NCBI RefSeq assembly: GCF_900103365.1
Contig: NZ_LT629703.1
Coordinates: 2,108,001-2,172,000 of the forward strand
Length of the DNA stretch: 64,000 nucleotides
DNA from: Afipia sp. GAS231
Lineage (GTDB): Bacteria > Pseudomonadota > Alphaproteobacteria > Rhizobiales > Xanthobacteraceae
Direction of reading: 5' to 3'
A model generated the notes under the pieces. It saw nothing but the letters and a program-made list of their open reading frames with translations, was not told where the DNA came from and ran no database searches. The position numbers and the translations under genes are program-made. Positions 25,425 through 33,640 of the stretch are shown one piece after another (position 1 is the first letter of the stretch; each line of letters starts with the position of its first letter).

Positions 25425-25811
25425 ATGTCCCCCATCAAACACTTCGCCCCTCCATCAGGCATCAAATCGCCGCCGCTGTCGTTTGCCGCCCGCACCGGCG
25501 ACCTGCTGTTCATCTCGGGCATTCCCGGCTTCGACGAAAACGGCGAGCTGGCCGAGGGTTTTGAGGCGCAGTTCGGCTTTGTGGTCGCCAACATCAAGCG
25601 CGTGCTCGGCGAGGCCGGGGCGACGTTGCGCGACCTGGTCAAGGTCAACGTGCTGCTGACCCGCGCCTCCGACGTCGCCGCCATGAACGCGCTGTATGCG
25701 TCCGCGTTCGGGCCGGCGCCCTATCCGGCCCGCACCACCTGCGTGGTGGCGGCGCTGCCCAATCCCAAGATGCTGATCGAGATCGAGGGTGTCGCGCAGT
25801 TGAAGCCGTAG
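25425..25811 (+). CDS. RidA-family (YjgF/UK114) enamine/imine deaminase
   Basis: The 128-residue protein matches the RidA fold over its full length: FAARTGDLLFISGIPGFDENGEL, NIKRVLGEAGATLRDLVKVNVLL, the key Arg in PYPARTTCVVAALP and the Glu in MLIEIEGVAQL. RidA trimers hydrolyse reactive 2-aminoacrylate and related imines. The ATG at 25425 follows AAAAGGAGT. RidA paralogs are several per genome, so this copy may act in a pathway rather than as housekeeping RidA. A dispersed repeat follows. Confidence 0.88.
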   Translation: MSPIKHFAPPSGIKSPPLSFAARTGDLLFISGIPGFDENGELAEGFEAQFGFVVANIKRVLGEAGATLRDLVKVNVLLTRASDVAAMNALYASAFGPAPYPARTTCVVAALPNPKMLIEIEGVAQLKP

Positions 25812-25902
25812 CCGTAGGGTGGATTAGCGAAGCGTAATCCACCGAAACTGATCGCGGCGTGACATGGTGGGTTACGCCTCCGGCTAACCCACCCTACGAA
25901 GC
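25808..25902. repeat. Dispersed repeat of the GTAGGGTGGATTAGCGAAGCG family
   Basis: CGTAGGGTGGATTAGCGAAG and GGTGGGTTACGCCTCCGGCT...CCACCCTAC are inverted arms. It ends 14 bases before the next gene's start. Confidence 0.8.
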
Positions 25903-25915
25903 AAGAGTGCATCAC

Positions 25916-26608
25916 ATGCTCACCCTGTATTCCTATCCAAAGCTGTTCGGCGTCGCCGACAACAACGGCTACGGCCTGAAGGTCTACGCCTTTCTCAAGC
26001 TCGCCGGCGTCCGGTTCACGCATGAACATGTATTCGACGCGTCGAAAGCGCCGCGGGGGCAGTTGCCCTATATCGTCGACGACGGTGTGGCGATCGGCGA
26101 CAGCGAAACCATCCTCGCGCATCTCATCGAAAAATATCGCCTGACCATCGACGCTCAGCTTACGCCGGCGCAGCGCACCACCGACCATCTGGTCACGCGC
26201 CTGCTCGACGATCTCTATTGGGTGATGTCGTATTCGCGCTGGAAGGATGATCGCTTCTTCCCGGCAGTTCGCGATGCCTTCATGGCGCAGCATGCGCAGA
26301 TCGACGAGGCCGGGTTGAACAAGGCCAGGGAATACAACGCGCAGCGTTATTACTTCCAGGGCATCGGCCGCTATGCGCCCGACCAGGCCTATGCGCGGGG
26401 ACTGTCGGACCTGCAGGTGCTGGCCGACCTGATCCCCCCTGACGGCTATGTGCATGGCCCCAACCCCGGCAGCATCGATGCCGGCATCTACGGCTTCATC
26501 GCCAACATCCACTACTATCCGATCCCGACGCCGCTGAAGGCATTTGTTTCCGATCATCCCAACCTGGTACGGCATTGCGAGGCCATTCATGCGGCGGTGA
26601 GCCGCTGA
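25916..26608 (+). CDS. Glutathione S-transferase family protein (metaxin-like type)
   Basis: The 230-residue product is counted from ATG 25916; the longer frame from 25859 runs through a repeat. The N-terminal thioredoxin-like domain begins MLTLYSYPKLFGVADNNGYGLK and has KAPRGQLPYIVDDG and GDSETILAHLIEKY (the cis-Pro and the SE/T pair that bind glutathione). The helical C-terminal domain has RLLDDLYWVMSYSRW and SIDAGIYGFIANIHYYP. It resembles the GST_N_4/GST_C_6 group. Substrate unknown. Confidence 0.85.
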   Translation: MLTLYSYPKLFGVADNNGYGLKVYAFLKLAGVRFTHEHVFDASKAPRGQLPYIVDDGVAIGDSETILAHLIEKYRLTIDAQLTPAQRTTDHLVTRLLDDLYWVMSYSRWKDDRFFPAVRDAFMAQHAQIDEAGLNKAREYNAQRYYFQGIGRYAPDQAYARGLSDLQVLADLIPPDGYVHGPNPGSIDAGIYGFIANIHYYPIPTPLKAFVSDHPNLVRHCEAIHAAVSR

Positions 26609-26712
26609 CGGTGACCGGAATCGAAGAAGCGGATTTGAACCAATCGCGGCTTCGCCGGACAAAATCCATAGCCGGGCCCGAACGCCCTGTTTTTTCAGAA
26701 TGGAGATTGTCG

Positions 26713-26967
26713 ATGCGTCGCCTGTTTGCCCTTTCCGCCGTTGCCGCCATTGGTTTCACCGCGCTCGCCGCGTCAAGCCCCGCCGAGGCCGCGTTTCACC
26801 TGATCCGCTGGCAGGATTCCGGCTTCTGCCAGATCTGGGACGAGAGCGTCCCGACCGCGCCGTGGCCGTCGAACTATAGCGTCATCGTCGGCAGCGAAGT
26901 CCCGACCTTCGGCGACGCGCTGATATTCAAGGACGGCATGCTGCGCGACGGCACCTGCTCGTTCTGA
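26713..26967 (+). CDS. Small exported protein of rhizobia, function unknown
   Basis: The 84-residue protein has a clear signal peptide (MRRLFALSAVAAIGFTALAASSPAEA). The mature part of about 57 residues has two cysteines, in SGFCQIWDE and DGTCSF at the end, likely to pair in the periplasm. The tryptophan-rich segment IRWQDSGFCQIWDESVPTAPWP is distinctive. Homologs are familiar from Bradyrhizobium but unnamed. A GGAGATTGTCG ribosome site precedes the start. Confidence 0.75.
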   Translation: MRRLFALSAVAAIGFTALAASSPAEAAFHLIRWQDSGFCQIWDESVPTAPWPSNYSVIVGSEVPTFGDALIFKDGMLRDGTCSF

Positions 26968-27103
26968 CCGGGTTGCCGAAGGGCGGGCAAATGCCCGCCC
27001 GAAAGCGCGCCGTGGCATATCTGCCCGCAACTCTTGCCACCTTGTGCCGGCGGGCATGCTTGCTATCCTCTGCCAAAATCGCAAAACAGAGGAAACGCGT
27101 GCC

Positions 27104-27871
27104 ATGCCCCTTCTCGCCAATCATATCGCCGTCGTCACCGGCGCAGGCTCCGGCATCGGGCGCGCGATCGCCAACGGCTATGCCCGCGAGGGCGCGCGAA
27201 TCGTCATCCTCGATATGAACGAGAAGGCGGCGGCCGATGTGGCGAAGGAAATCCGTGACGCCGGCGGCAAGGCGGAAAGCTTTGCACTCGACGTCAGCCA
27301 ACGCGACGACTGTTTCGCAATGGCGAAGACTATCGCCGACAAGGTCGGGCAGGTCTCGATCCTCGTCAACAATGCCGGCATCGCCCGCCGCAACGGCATG
27401 CTGGGTGCCGCCGAAGCCGTGATCAAGGATTGGGAAGACATCATCGCCATCAACCTCAACGGCGTCTTCAACGTCACCTATGCCTTCCTCGCGCCGTTGC
27501 GCGCCCTGAAAGGGCGCATCGTCAATATCGGCTCGATCCAGTCCTTCGTGCATTTGAAGACGCCGAGTTCGCCGGCCTACACGGCCTCGAAGCACGGCGT
27601 GCTCGGCTTCACCAAGGCGCTCGCGGCCGAGCTCGGCAAGGACGGTGTCCGCGTCAACGCGATCGGCCCGGGCTTCATCGAGACGCCGCTGAACGAGAAA
27701 GTGCGCGCCAGCAATCCGGAGCTGGCCAAAGTCTTCGTCGCCCACACCCCGCTCGGCCGCGCCGGCACCGCCGACGACATCGTCGGCCCCGCGATCTTCC
27801 TCGCCTCCGACATGTCGGCCTATGTCTCGGGCTCGATCGTGATGGTCGACGGCGGCTACCGGACGATTTGA
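27104..27871 (+). CDS. Short-chain dehydrogenase/reductase (classical SDR)
   Basis: The 255-residue enzyme has the cofactor motif TGAGSGIGRAIA (residues 11-22). LDMNEKAA near strand 2 has Asp, favouring NAD(H). NNAGIA, the catalytic Ser in NIGSIQS and YTASKHG (Tyr-x-x-x-Lys) follow, then RVNAIGPGFIETPL. ATG 27104 follows ACAGAGGA; a longer frame from 27044 lacks one. The stop is 7 bases before the P450 start, so the two form an operon and probably act on one substrate in sequence (hydroxylation and alcohol oxidation). Confidence 0.93.
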   Translation: MPLLANHIAVVTGAGSGIGRAIANGYAREGARIVILDMNEKAAADVAKEIRDAGGKAESFALDVSQRDDCFAMAKTIADKVGQVSILVNNAGIARRNGMLGAAEAVIKDWEDIIAINLNGVFNVTYAFLAPLRALKGRIVNIGSIQSFVHLKTPSSPAYTASKHGVLGFTKALAAELGKDGVRVNAIGPGFIETPLNEKVRASNPELAKVFVAHTPLGRAGTADDIVGPAIFLASDMSAYVSGSIVMVDGGYRTI

Positions 27872-27878
27872 GCACACC

Positions 27879-29048
27879 ATGTCCAACGCCCCGCATTTCG
27901 ACATCGACGTATCGGCGTTCTGGGCCGATCCCTATCCGGCGCTGGCAAAAATGCGCAAGGAAGCGCCGATCGCGTTCGTGCCGCAGCTCAACTCCACCGT
28001 ATTCACGCGGCGCGATGATATCTTCACGCAGGAGAAGCGCATCGACATCTTCTCCTCGCACCAGCCGGCTGGCCTGATGAACGTGCTGATGGGCCACAAC
28101 ATGATGCGCAAGGACGGCGATGCGCACATGGCGGAGCGGACCGCGATGTTTCCGGCGGTGTCGCCGCGTACGGTGCGCGACACCTGGGTGCGGCAGTTTA
28201 AGGCCCATGCCGACCGCATCCTCGACGAACTGGCGCCGCGCGGCTCAGCCGATCTCTGCAAGGCGTTCGCGCTGCCGCTGTCGGCGGAATGCCTGAAAGA
28301 CGTCACCGGCCTCACCAACATGCGCTTTGCAGACATGGACGCGTGGTCGCAGGCGATGATCGACGGCATCGCCAACTACACCGGCAACAGGGAAGTCGAG
28401 GCGCGCTGTCATGCCGCCACCGCCGGCATCGATGCCGCGATCGACGACATGATTCCCGTGGTGACCAGGCATCCGAACACCTCGATCCTCAGCGTGCTCT
28501 TGGCCGCAGGCCAGCCGATGGAGAGCATCCGCGCCAATATCAAGCTCGCGATTTCGGGGGGCCAGAACGAGCCGCGCGACGCCATCGCCGGCGCGATCTG
28601 GGCGCTGCTGACGCATCCGGATCAATTGGCGCTGGTGCGGGATGGCAAGGCCAAATGGCTCGACGTGTTCGAGGAATATGCGCGCTGGATCGCGCCGATC
28701 GGGATGTCGCCGCGCCGGGTGGCCAAACCGTGGTCCTATGGCGGCGTCGATTTCGAGCCTGAGGACCGCGTGTTCTTCATGTTCGGTTCGGCCAATCGGG
28801 ATGAAGCCTGCTTCGACGACCCCGATCGTTTCGACGTCACGCGCAGCACGCAAAAGAGCATCGCGTTCGGCGCCGGGCCGCATTATTGCGCCGGCGCCTT
28901 CGCCTCCCGCGCCATGGTGGCCGACGTCGCTCTGCCCGGCATCTTCGCGCGATTGAAGGGCTTGCGGCTCGATGCGCGCGAGCCGGTGCGGATCGGCGGC
29001 TGGGCGTTTCGCGGCCTGCTCAACCTGCCGGTCGAATGGGACGCCTGA
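27879..29048 (+). CDS. Cytochrome P450
   Basis: The 389-residue soluble bacterial P450 has the heme-thiolate motif FGAGPHYCAGAF with Cys337, and the K-helix ExxR in FEEYARW. The I-helix reads LAISGGQNEPRDAI in place of the usual AGxDT/AGxET, so the acid-alcohol pair for O2 cleavage is missing at its normal position. It needs a ferredoxin and reductase from elsewhere. It is translationally close to the SDR gene upstream. Substrate unknown. Confidence 0.92.
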   Translation: MSNAPHFDIDVSAFWADPYPALAKMRKEAPIAFVPQLNSTVFTRRDDIFTQEKRIDIFSSHQPAGLMNVLMGHNMMRKDGDAHMAERTAMFPAVSPRTVRDTWVRQFKAHADRILDELAPRGSADLCKAFALPLSAECLKDVTGLTNMRFADMDAWSQAMIDGIANYTGNREVEARCHAATAGIDAAIDDMIPVVTRHPNTSILSVLLAAGQPMESIRANIKLAISGGQNEPRDAIAGAIWALLTHPDQLALVRDGKAKWLDVFEEYARWIAPIGMSPRRVAKPWSYGGVDFEPEDRVFFMFGSANRDEACFDDPDRFDVTRSTQKSIAFGAGPHYCAGAFASRAMVADVALPGIFARLKGLRLDAREPVRIGGWAFRGLLNLPVEWDA

Positions 29049-29291
29049 TCACGGCGCGGAATGACCAGCGCCGGGATCGGCGCCGGGGTCAATATGATTC
29101 TGCGGCAACAGCTTCATCCACTGGAACGACCAGCGCATGGCGCGATACCAGAAATAGCCAACGGCGGCGGCGCAAAGCGCCAGGATGACGACGTTGGCGG
29201 GCGTGAAGGTTCCGCTCCACCACAGCATCCAGCCGCCCCACAGAACGGCGAAGGCAATCGAACAGTATTTCAGGGGTATCGTCGGCGTCAT
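29049..29291 (-). CDS. Small membrane protein, two transmembrane segments
   Basis: The 80-residue product is counted from ATG 29291. Two hydrophobic segments (CSIAFAVLWGGWMLWWSG and NVVILALCAAAVGYFWY) are separated by a short loop, with a basic/polar tail RWSFQWMKLLPQNHIDPGAD. The longer frame from 29447 runs over the neighbouring gene and is unlikely. No family recognised; inner-membrane location expected. Convergent with the P450 gene. Confidence 0.7.
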   Translation of the reverse strand: MTPTIPLKYCSIAFAVLWGGWMLWWSGTFTPANVVILALCAAAVGYFWYRAMRWSFQWMKLLPQNHIDPGADPGAGHSAP

Positions 29292-29376
29292 GGCATCGCT
29301 CCAGTGCAGGTTGAAGCCACGGTAGGCATGGCCTCCTCTGCGCACCGTGAGCTGCATCACGCCAATGGAAGCGCGC

Positions 29377-29643
29377 TCAACCGAACCTTGCCTTGGAGCG
29401 CTCCTTCGCCTTGGCCGCCTCCACCTCGCGGTCGCGCGCCGGCGCATTCGTTTGCAGGGCCGTCAGCAAACGCCTCGCGCTGTCGGAGACTTCGGAGACC
29501 GCACGGTTGAAGGCCTCGGCGTTGGCCTGCGAGGGCGAGTTGAAGCCGGACAGCTTGCGCACGAATTGCAGCGCCGAGGCGTGGATTTCAGCATGCGTCG
29601 CCGGCGGCTCGAAATTGAACAGCGTCTTGATGTTGCGGCACAT
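29377..29643 (-). CDS. DUF2277 family protein
   Basis: The 88-residue protein starts with the family signature MCRNIKTLFNFEPPATHAEI and has ASALQFVRKLSGFNSPSQAN. It matches DUF2277, small cytosolic helical proteins of unknown function found across proteobacteria. The Lys/Glu/Ala-rich end (REVEAAKAKERSKARFG) is typical. The ATG has a GGAGAGGACC ribosome site. It may be co-transcribed with the small membrane protein gene downstream (85 bases). Confidence 0.9.
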   Translation of the reverse strand: MCRNIKTLFNFEPPATHAEIHASALQFVRKLSGFNSPSQANAEAFNRAVSEVSDSARRLLTALQTNAPARDREVEAAKAKERSKARFG

Positions 29644-29775
29644 GGTCCTCTCCTTCGCCCGCGATGCAGCAGCAGCCGTGCCCCGAGGACGAACGGCCGG
29701 TGTAATTTCCGACAGCGCGGGCTATTCTGTCATAGAATGAGCGGCGCGTTCACCCCCGGCAAAGCGAGTTCCCTG

Positions 29776-30015
29776 ATGAGCCATGTGACTTACAAGGTCG
29801 TCCAGCACGACGGCGGCTGGGCCTATACCGTCGACGGCGTGTTCTCCGAGCCGTTTCCGAACCGGGGCGCGGCGCTCGCCGCAGCACGGCGGGTGGCGGC
29901 CGAGCAGCGGGTTCCCGGACGCACGGAGGCCATTGAATACGAGACGGCGGACGGCAAATGGCACACCGAGACCGCCGCCGGCAGCGACCGGCCGGAAACC
30001 GACGTCGAGGGTTAG
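29776..30015 (+). CDS. DUF2188 domain protein
   Basis: The 79-residue protein is counted from ATG 29776 (an alternative ATG at 29737 adds 13 residues). It has the DUF2188 layout: a strand pair YKVVQHDGGWAYTVDGVFSEPF, then a helix RGAALAAARRVAAEQR and a last strand pair IEYETADGKWHTE. The family is small, cytosolic and of unknown role. Standalone. Confidence 0.75.
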   Translation: MSHVTYKVVQHDGGWAYTVDGVFSEPFPNRGAALAAARRVAAEQRVPGRTEAIEYETADGKWHTETAAGSDRPETDVEG

Positions 30016-30107
30016 GGCGCCGCGCGCCGATCTGGTGACGCCAAAACAGCCGATGTGATAGCCTCTCCGCAAGCGGCCCGAAGCGGCCGCACCCCGGGGA
30101 GAACACC

Positions 30108-31169
30108 ATGAATTTTTCGCAACTAGCCTTGTCGGTAGCCCTCGCCTTGACGCCCCTCACCGCCTCCGCCGCCGACTATCCGGCCCCGAAACAGGGCGAC
30201 TGGATCGCCAGGGATTTCAAATTCCATACCGGCCAAACCATGCCGGAGCTGCGGCTGCACTACACCACCATCGGTGAGCCGACCGGCCAGCCGGTGCTGG
30301 TGCTGCATGGTTCGGGCGGCTCGGCGGCCAACATGCTGACGGCGGCATTCGCCGGCGAACTGTTCGGCCCCGGCCAGCCGCTCGATGCCGCGAAATACTA
30401 CATCATCATTCCGGATGGCCTCGGTCACGGCAAATCGTCCAAGCCCTCCGACGGCATGAAGACGGCATTTCCGAAATACGACTACGAAGACATGGTCGAT
30501 GCGCATTACCGCCTGGTCAGGGAAGGGCTCGGCGTCAAACACCTGCGGCTCGTGATCGGCAATTCGATGGGCGGCATGCACACCTGGATCTGGGGCGGCC
30601 GCTACCCGCAATTCATGGATGCGCTGGTGCCGATGGCCTCGCAGCCGACCGAGATGGCGGCGCGCAACTGGATGCTGCGGCGGATGATGATCGAGACCAT
30701 CCGCAACGACCCCGATTACAACGGTGGTAACTACACCGCGCAGCCGCGGATGATGAAATACGCCGTCAACGCCTATGGCATTGCGACCGGCGGCGGCACC
30801 CTCGCCTATCAGATGCTGGCGCCGACGGCAGCCGCGGCCGACAAGATGGTCGACGAACGGCTCGCTGTGGCGGTCACCGCTGATGCCAACGACTTCATCT
30901 ATCAGTGGGAAGCCTCGCACGACTACAATCCGTCTGTTAGCCTCGACAAGATCGAGGCCACGCTGCTCGCAATCAACGCCGCAGACGACGAGCGCAATCC
31001 GCCGGAAACCGGCGTCACCGATGCGGCGCTCAAACATGTCAGGAACGGCCGGCTGCTCCTGATACCGGCCTCGACCGAGACGCGCGGCCATCTCACCACC
31101 GGCAACGCGGCGTTCTGGAAACAGCAGGTGCAGCAATTGCTGCGGACCGCGCCGCAACGGACCATGTGA
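30108..31169 (+). CDS. Exported alpha/beta hydrolase, MetX-like
   Basis: The 353-residue protein has a signal peptide (MNFSQLALSVALALTPLTASAA) and an alpha/beta-hydrolase domain of the homoserine acetyltransferase type: LRLHYTTIGEPTGQPVLVLHGSGG, IIPDGLGHGKSS and nucleophile Ser in VIGNSMGGMHTWIWGG. A late His is in TRGHLTT, with Asp/Asn in NAADDERNPPETG. True MetX is cytosolic; export and the divergent middle argue for a periplasmic hydrolase or esterase instead. A GGGGAGAACACC ribosome site precedes the start. Confidence 0.85.
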   Translation: MNFSQLALSVALALTPLTASAADYPAPKQGDWIARDFKFHTGQTMPELRLHYTTIGEPTGQPVLVLHGSGGSAANMLTAAFAGELFGPGQPLDAAKYYIIIPDGLGHGKSSKPSDGMKTAFPKYDYEDMVDAHYRLVREGLGVKHLRLVIGNSMGGMHTWIWGGRYPQFMDALVPMASQPTEMAARNWMLRRMMIETIRNDPDYNGGNYTAQPRMMKYAVNAYGIATGGGTLAYQMLAPTAAAADKMVDERLAVAVTADANDFIYQWEASHDYNPSVSLDKIEATLLAINAADDERNPPETGVTDAALKHVRNGRLLLIPASTETRGHLTTGNAAFWKQQVQQLLRTAPQRTM

Positions 31170-31351
31170 GCCGGCGAGACATGGAAGACTGCGATACAGC
31201 TGCTGATTTCGCACCGCATCAATCTTGCGATCGCCCGCATCGCTCATTATTTGAGCGTGCATCCGCAATCAGGCTCCGGTTGAATTGCTTGGCTTACGAT
31301 TTGCGGACGCATCCGCGCCCGCAATGAAACGAGGACACGGCGGAGGGTCGG

Positions 31352-31705
31352 ATGCGAAGGCTCGCGCAATCTGTTTTGCTCGCGTGTCTGTCGGTAGTGG
31401 CAAGTGCCGCGATCGCGTTCGACAACGGCCAGTACGACAACGTCGCGCCCGACATCCGCGCCTGGTTCAAGAGCGTGACGGCCCCGAACGGCGTACCCTG
31501 CTGCGATATCTCCGACGGCCATCGCACCACGTACGACGTTCGCAAGGGCGCCTATTGGGTTCCGATCGATGGCGAGTGGATGGTGGTGCCGGAGCGCGCC
31601 GTCATTCGCGACCGCGGCAACCCGGTCGGCGAAGCCGTGGTGTGGTATGTGCATCACCGCGGCAGCATCATCATCAACTGTTTCGTGCCGGCCGACTCGA
31701 TGTGA
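31352..31705 (+). CDS. Small exported protein of rhizobia, function unknown
   Basis: The 117-residue protein has a signal peptide (MRRLAQSVLLACLSVVASAAIA). The mature domain has a CC pair (NGVPCCDISDGH) and a later Cys (IIINCFVPADSM). It also has VRKGAYWVPIDGEWMVVPERAVI and AVVWYVHHRG, a pattern repeated in a family of small periplasmic proteins of Bradyrhizobium. Role unknown. GGAGGGTCGG precedes the ATG. Confidence 0.8.
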   Translation: MRRLAQSVLLACLSVVASAAIAFDNGQYDNVAPDIRAWFKSVTAPNGVPCCDISDGHRTTYDVRKGAYWVPIDGEWMVVPERAVIRDRGNPVGEAVVWYVHHRGSIIINCFVPADSM

Positions 31706-31805
31706 GTACCGCGGAGGATCGACTGGCCATGGCGCCGATAGCAGTGGCCGCCGAAGCAAGGCGATGGTATTTTGGCGGCCTGACGACACGGCTTCGGAGG
31801 ACATC

Positions 31806-32408
31806 TTGACCGATTTCAGCGCCAGCGACCTCGCCACGATTTACCCCGCCCCCACGCCGCGCGTGATCGCCAAGGCGCGGCCGGCCATCGACGTGCATGC
31901 GAAAAAATTCATCGGCATGTCGCCGTTCTGCGTACTGGCGACATCCGGCTCCGACGGCAGCGTCGATGCCTCGCCGCGCGGCGGCAATCCCGGCTTCGTC
32001 AGCGTCGCCGGTCCGAACGAATTGCTGATGCCGGATCGCTCCGGCAACAACCGGATCGACAGTTTCAGGAACATCGTCGAAGGATCGGGCTGCGTGCAAC
32101 TGATCTTCTTTGTGCCGGGGATCGACGAGACGCTGCGGGTCGGCGGCAAAGGAAAACTGTCGGCCGATCCTGAGCTGCTGGCCTCGATGGTCGAGTTCGG
32201 CAAGGAGCCGCGCGCGGCCCTGCGCATCGACGTCAGCGAGGTCTATTTCCACTGCGGCAAGGCGCTGATGCGCTCGAAGCTATGGGGAGGCGATCGCGTC
32301 GAGCGTTCGGTGATGCCCAGCATCGGCGAAGTGATCCACGACCAGACCGGGCTCGGCGAGCGCGAAAGCCAGGATGTGATCTACGAGCGCTACAAGACGC
32401 AGCTGTAG
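31806..32408 (+). CDS. Pyridoxamine 5'-phosphate oxidase-type FMN flavoprotein (MSMEG_1061-like)
   Basis: I favour a TTG start at 31806 because a CGGAGG ribosome site lies 6 bases upstream; this gives 200 residues beginning TDFSASDLATIYPAPTPR. The split-barrel FMN fold shows FIGMSPFCVLATSGSDGSVDASPRGGNPGFV, ELLMPDRSGNNRIDSFRNIV and VQLIFFVPGIDETLRVGGKG (read in parts). The end is KALMRSKLWGGD. Such enzymes bind FMN and reduce or oxidise unknown substrates. A longer frame exists but overlaps the preceding gene. Confidence 0.85.
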   Translation: MTDFSASDLATIYPAPTPRVIAKARPAIDVHAKKFIGMSPFCVLATSGSDGSVDASPRGGNPGFVSVAGPNELLMPDRSGNNRIDSFRNIVEGSGCVQLIFFVPGIDETLRVGGKGKLSADPELLASMVEFGKEPRAALRIDVSEVYFHCGKALMRSKLWGGDRVERSVMPSIGEVIHDQTGLGERESQDVIYERYKTQL

Positions 32409-32435
32409 GGACCCCGTGTCTTCGCCACCCCAAAA

Positions 32436-32538
32436 TGTCATCCCCTGCGAAAGCGGGGGATCCAGTACGCTGGGGATTCTCGATTCAGCTCCTACGGTCT
32501 CGGAATACTGGATCACCCGCTTTCGCGGGTGATGACAG
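32436..32538. repeat. Palindromic intergenic repeat (TGTCATCCCC...GGGTGATGACA family)
   Basis: TGTCATCCCCTGCGAAAGCG opens and CACCCGCTTTCGCGGGTGATGACA closes the element. GGGATCCAGTACGC and AATACTGGATCACCC are inner arms. Same family as 17138 and 24154. It lies between convergent genes. Confidence 0.8.
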
Positions 32539-32559
32539 CTACGAACGTCGCAAAATCCT

Positions 32560-33045
32560 TTAGTGCTCGCTCTCGAGCCCGCCGACGTGCTTCTGGGTGT
32601 AGAGCTCGAGCCCGATGCGCTTGATCAGATCGAGCTGGGTTTCGAGGAAATCGATGTGATGTTCCTCGTCCTTCATCAGCTGCTCGAACAGGTCGCGGGT
32701 GACGTAGTCCTTGACGCCATGGCAGTAGGTTGCGGCTTCCTGGTAGAGCGTGCGCGCCGCGATCTCGGAGGCAAGATCGCAGTCGATGATTTCCTTGACG
32801 TTCTGGCCGATCCGCAACGGATCCAGCACCTGCAGGTTGGGAAAGCCGTCGAGGAACAGGATCCGGTCGGTGAACTTGTCGGCGTGCTCCATCTCCTCGA
32901 TGGATTCCTTGCGCCAGACCTTGGCCATGTCCAGCAGGCCCCAATTGTTGAGGAGCCGGTAATGCAGCCAGTACTGGCTGATGGCGGTGAGCTCGCTGCG
33001 GAGGCCCTTGTTGAGATAGTCGATGACTTTTGGGTCGCCCTGCAT
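32560..33045 (-). CDS. bfr: Bacterioferritin
   Basis: The 161-residue iron-storage protein shows ferroxidase-site ligands in [14 protein letters not shown] (Glu18), IEEMEHAD (Glu51, His54; Met52 as heme ligand), [14 protein letters not shown] and [14 protein letters not shown] (Glu127, His130). Twenty-four subunits form a cytosolic shell that oxidises Fe2+ and stores it as mineral, with heme between dimers. An Irr-type box lies 43 bases upstream of its start, and the ferredoxin needed for iron release is the next gene upstream. Confidence 0.96.
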   Translation of the reverse strand: MQGDPKVIDYLNKGLRSELTAISQYWLHYRLLNNWGLLDMAKVWRKESIEEMEHADKFTDRILFLDGFPNLQVLDPLRIGQNVKEIIDCDLASEIAARTLYQEAATYCHGVKDYVTRDLFEQLMKDEEHHIDFLETQLDLIKRIGLELYTQKHVGGLESEH

Positions 33046-33087
33046 GGTGCACTCCAGATTTTGAGGCCAGATCGGCCTGAAACTGTA

Positions 33088-33104
33088 TTTAGAACGCTTC
33101 TAAA
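33088..33104. promoter_or_regulatory. Irr iron-control element (ICE) upstream of bfr
   Basis: TTTAGAACGCTTCTAAA is a perfect 17-base palindrome (TTTAGAA-N3-TTCTAAA) matching the rhizobial ICE bound by Irr. It sits between bfd and bfr, 43 bases before the bfr start, where Irr would repress transcription in low iron. Confidence 0.85.
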
Positions 33105-33181
33105 TGAGTTCAGAGGCAAGAGCAACCACTTCCCCAAGAAAGCGGTTGGGAACCACAAAATCGAGAAGATTCAGAGGGTTT

Positions 33182-33457
33182 TCAGCTTGCCGCGAGCGCG
33201 AAGGCTTGCGTGACTTCCTGGGCCGGCTCGTCATTGGCGGCGGCATGGCTGTGGGGGCAGCCCGAGCAGCAGGCCTTGGCGCAGGCGCCAAGCGCTTCGT
33301 CGATGATGGTCTTGATGGTGCGTGCGCAGCGGCCGCATTCGGCGCTGCAGCCGAGGCAGCCGTAGATCTGCTTCGGATGGCGCGCCAAGTCACCAGCTGC
33401 GCTGACGGCATTGCGGACATCATGGTCGCTGAGGACGTTGCAGGAACAGACGATCAT
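33182..33457 (-). CDS. bfd: Bacterioferritin-associated ferredoxin
   Basis: The 91-residue protein binds 2Fe-2S through CSC near the start (MIVCSCNVLSDHDVRNAV) and the later pair in GCLGCSAECGRCARTI. It docks on bacterioferritin and passes electrons to reduce and release stored iron. It is longer than the usual ~65 residues; the extra C-terminal part contains CAKACCSGCPHSH, a Cys/His-rich stretch that could bind metal. It lies upstream of bfr on the same strand, with a degenerate Irr-like box at 33572. Confidence 0.92.
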   Translation of the reverse strand: MIVCSCNVLSDHDVRNAVSAAGDLARHPKQIYGCLGCSAECGRCARTIKTIIDEALGACAKACCSGCPHSHAAANDEPAQEVTQAFALAAS

Positions 33458-33571
33458 GAAGTCGGCGGGCCCATCGGTGATGCTTCTGATCTTTCAGATA
33501 TTGAAGCGCCGCAGCGGATGCAAAAGGAAAAACCGCAGTTTCAAGCAATTCCAAACTGATGCTGAATACAG

Positions 33572-33588
33572 CTTGGAATGAATCTAAA
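33572..33588. promoter_or_regulatory. Degenerate Irr-like box upstream of bfd
   Basis: On the minus strand TTTAGATTCATTCCAAG resembles the ICE palindrome, with one half intact and three mismatches in the other. It lies 115 bases before the bfd start. It overlaps an inverted repeat ATTCCAA...TTGGAAT (33548-33579). Confidence 0.45.
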
Positions 33589-33640
33589 GAGATATGCCGC
33601 GACAGCTAAAAACCCGCTGTTTTCCCGGGAATTTGCGGGC

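Noticed and set aside
33548..33579. ATTCCAA...TTGGAAT inverted repeat as a terminator
   Set aside because: It lies between two minus-strand genes and has weak pairing with an 18-base loop and no U-tract. It overlaps a better Irr-like match.
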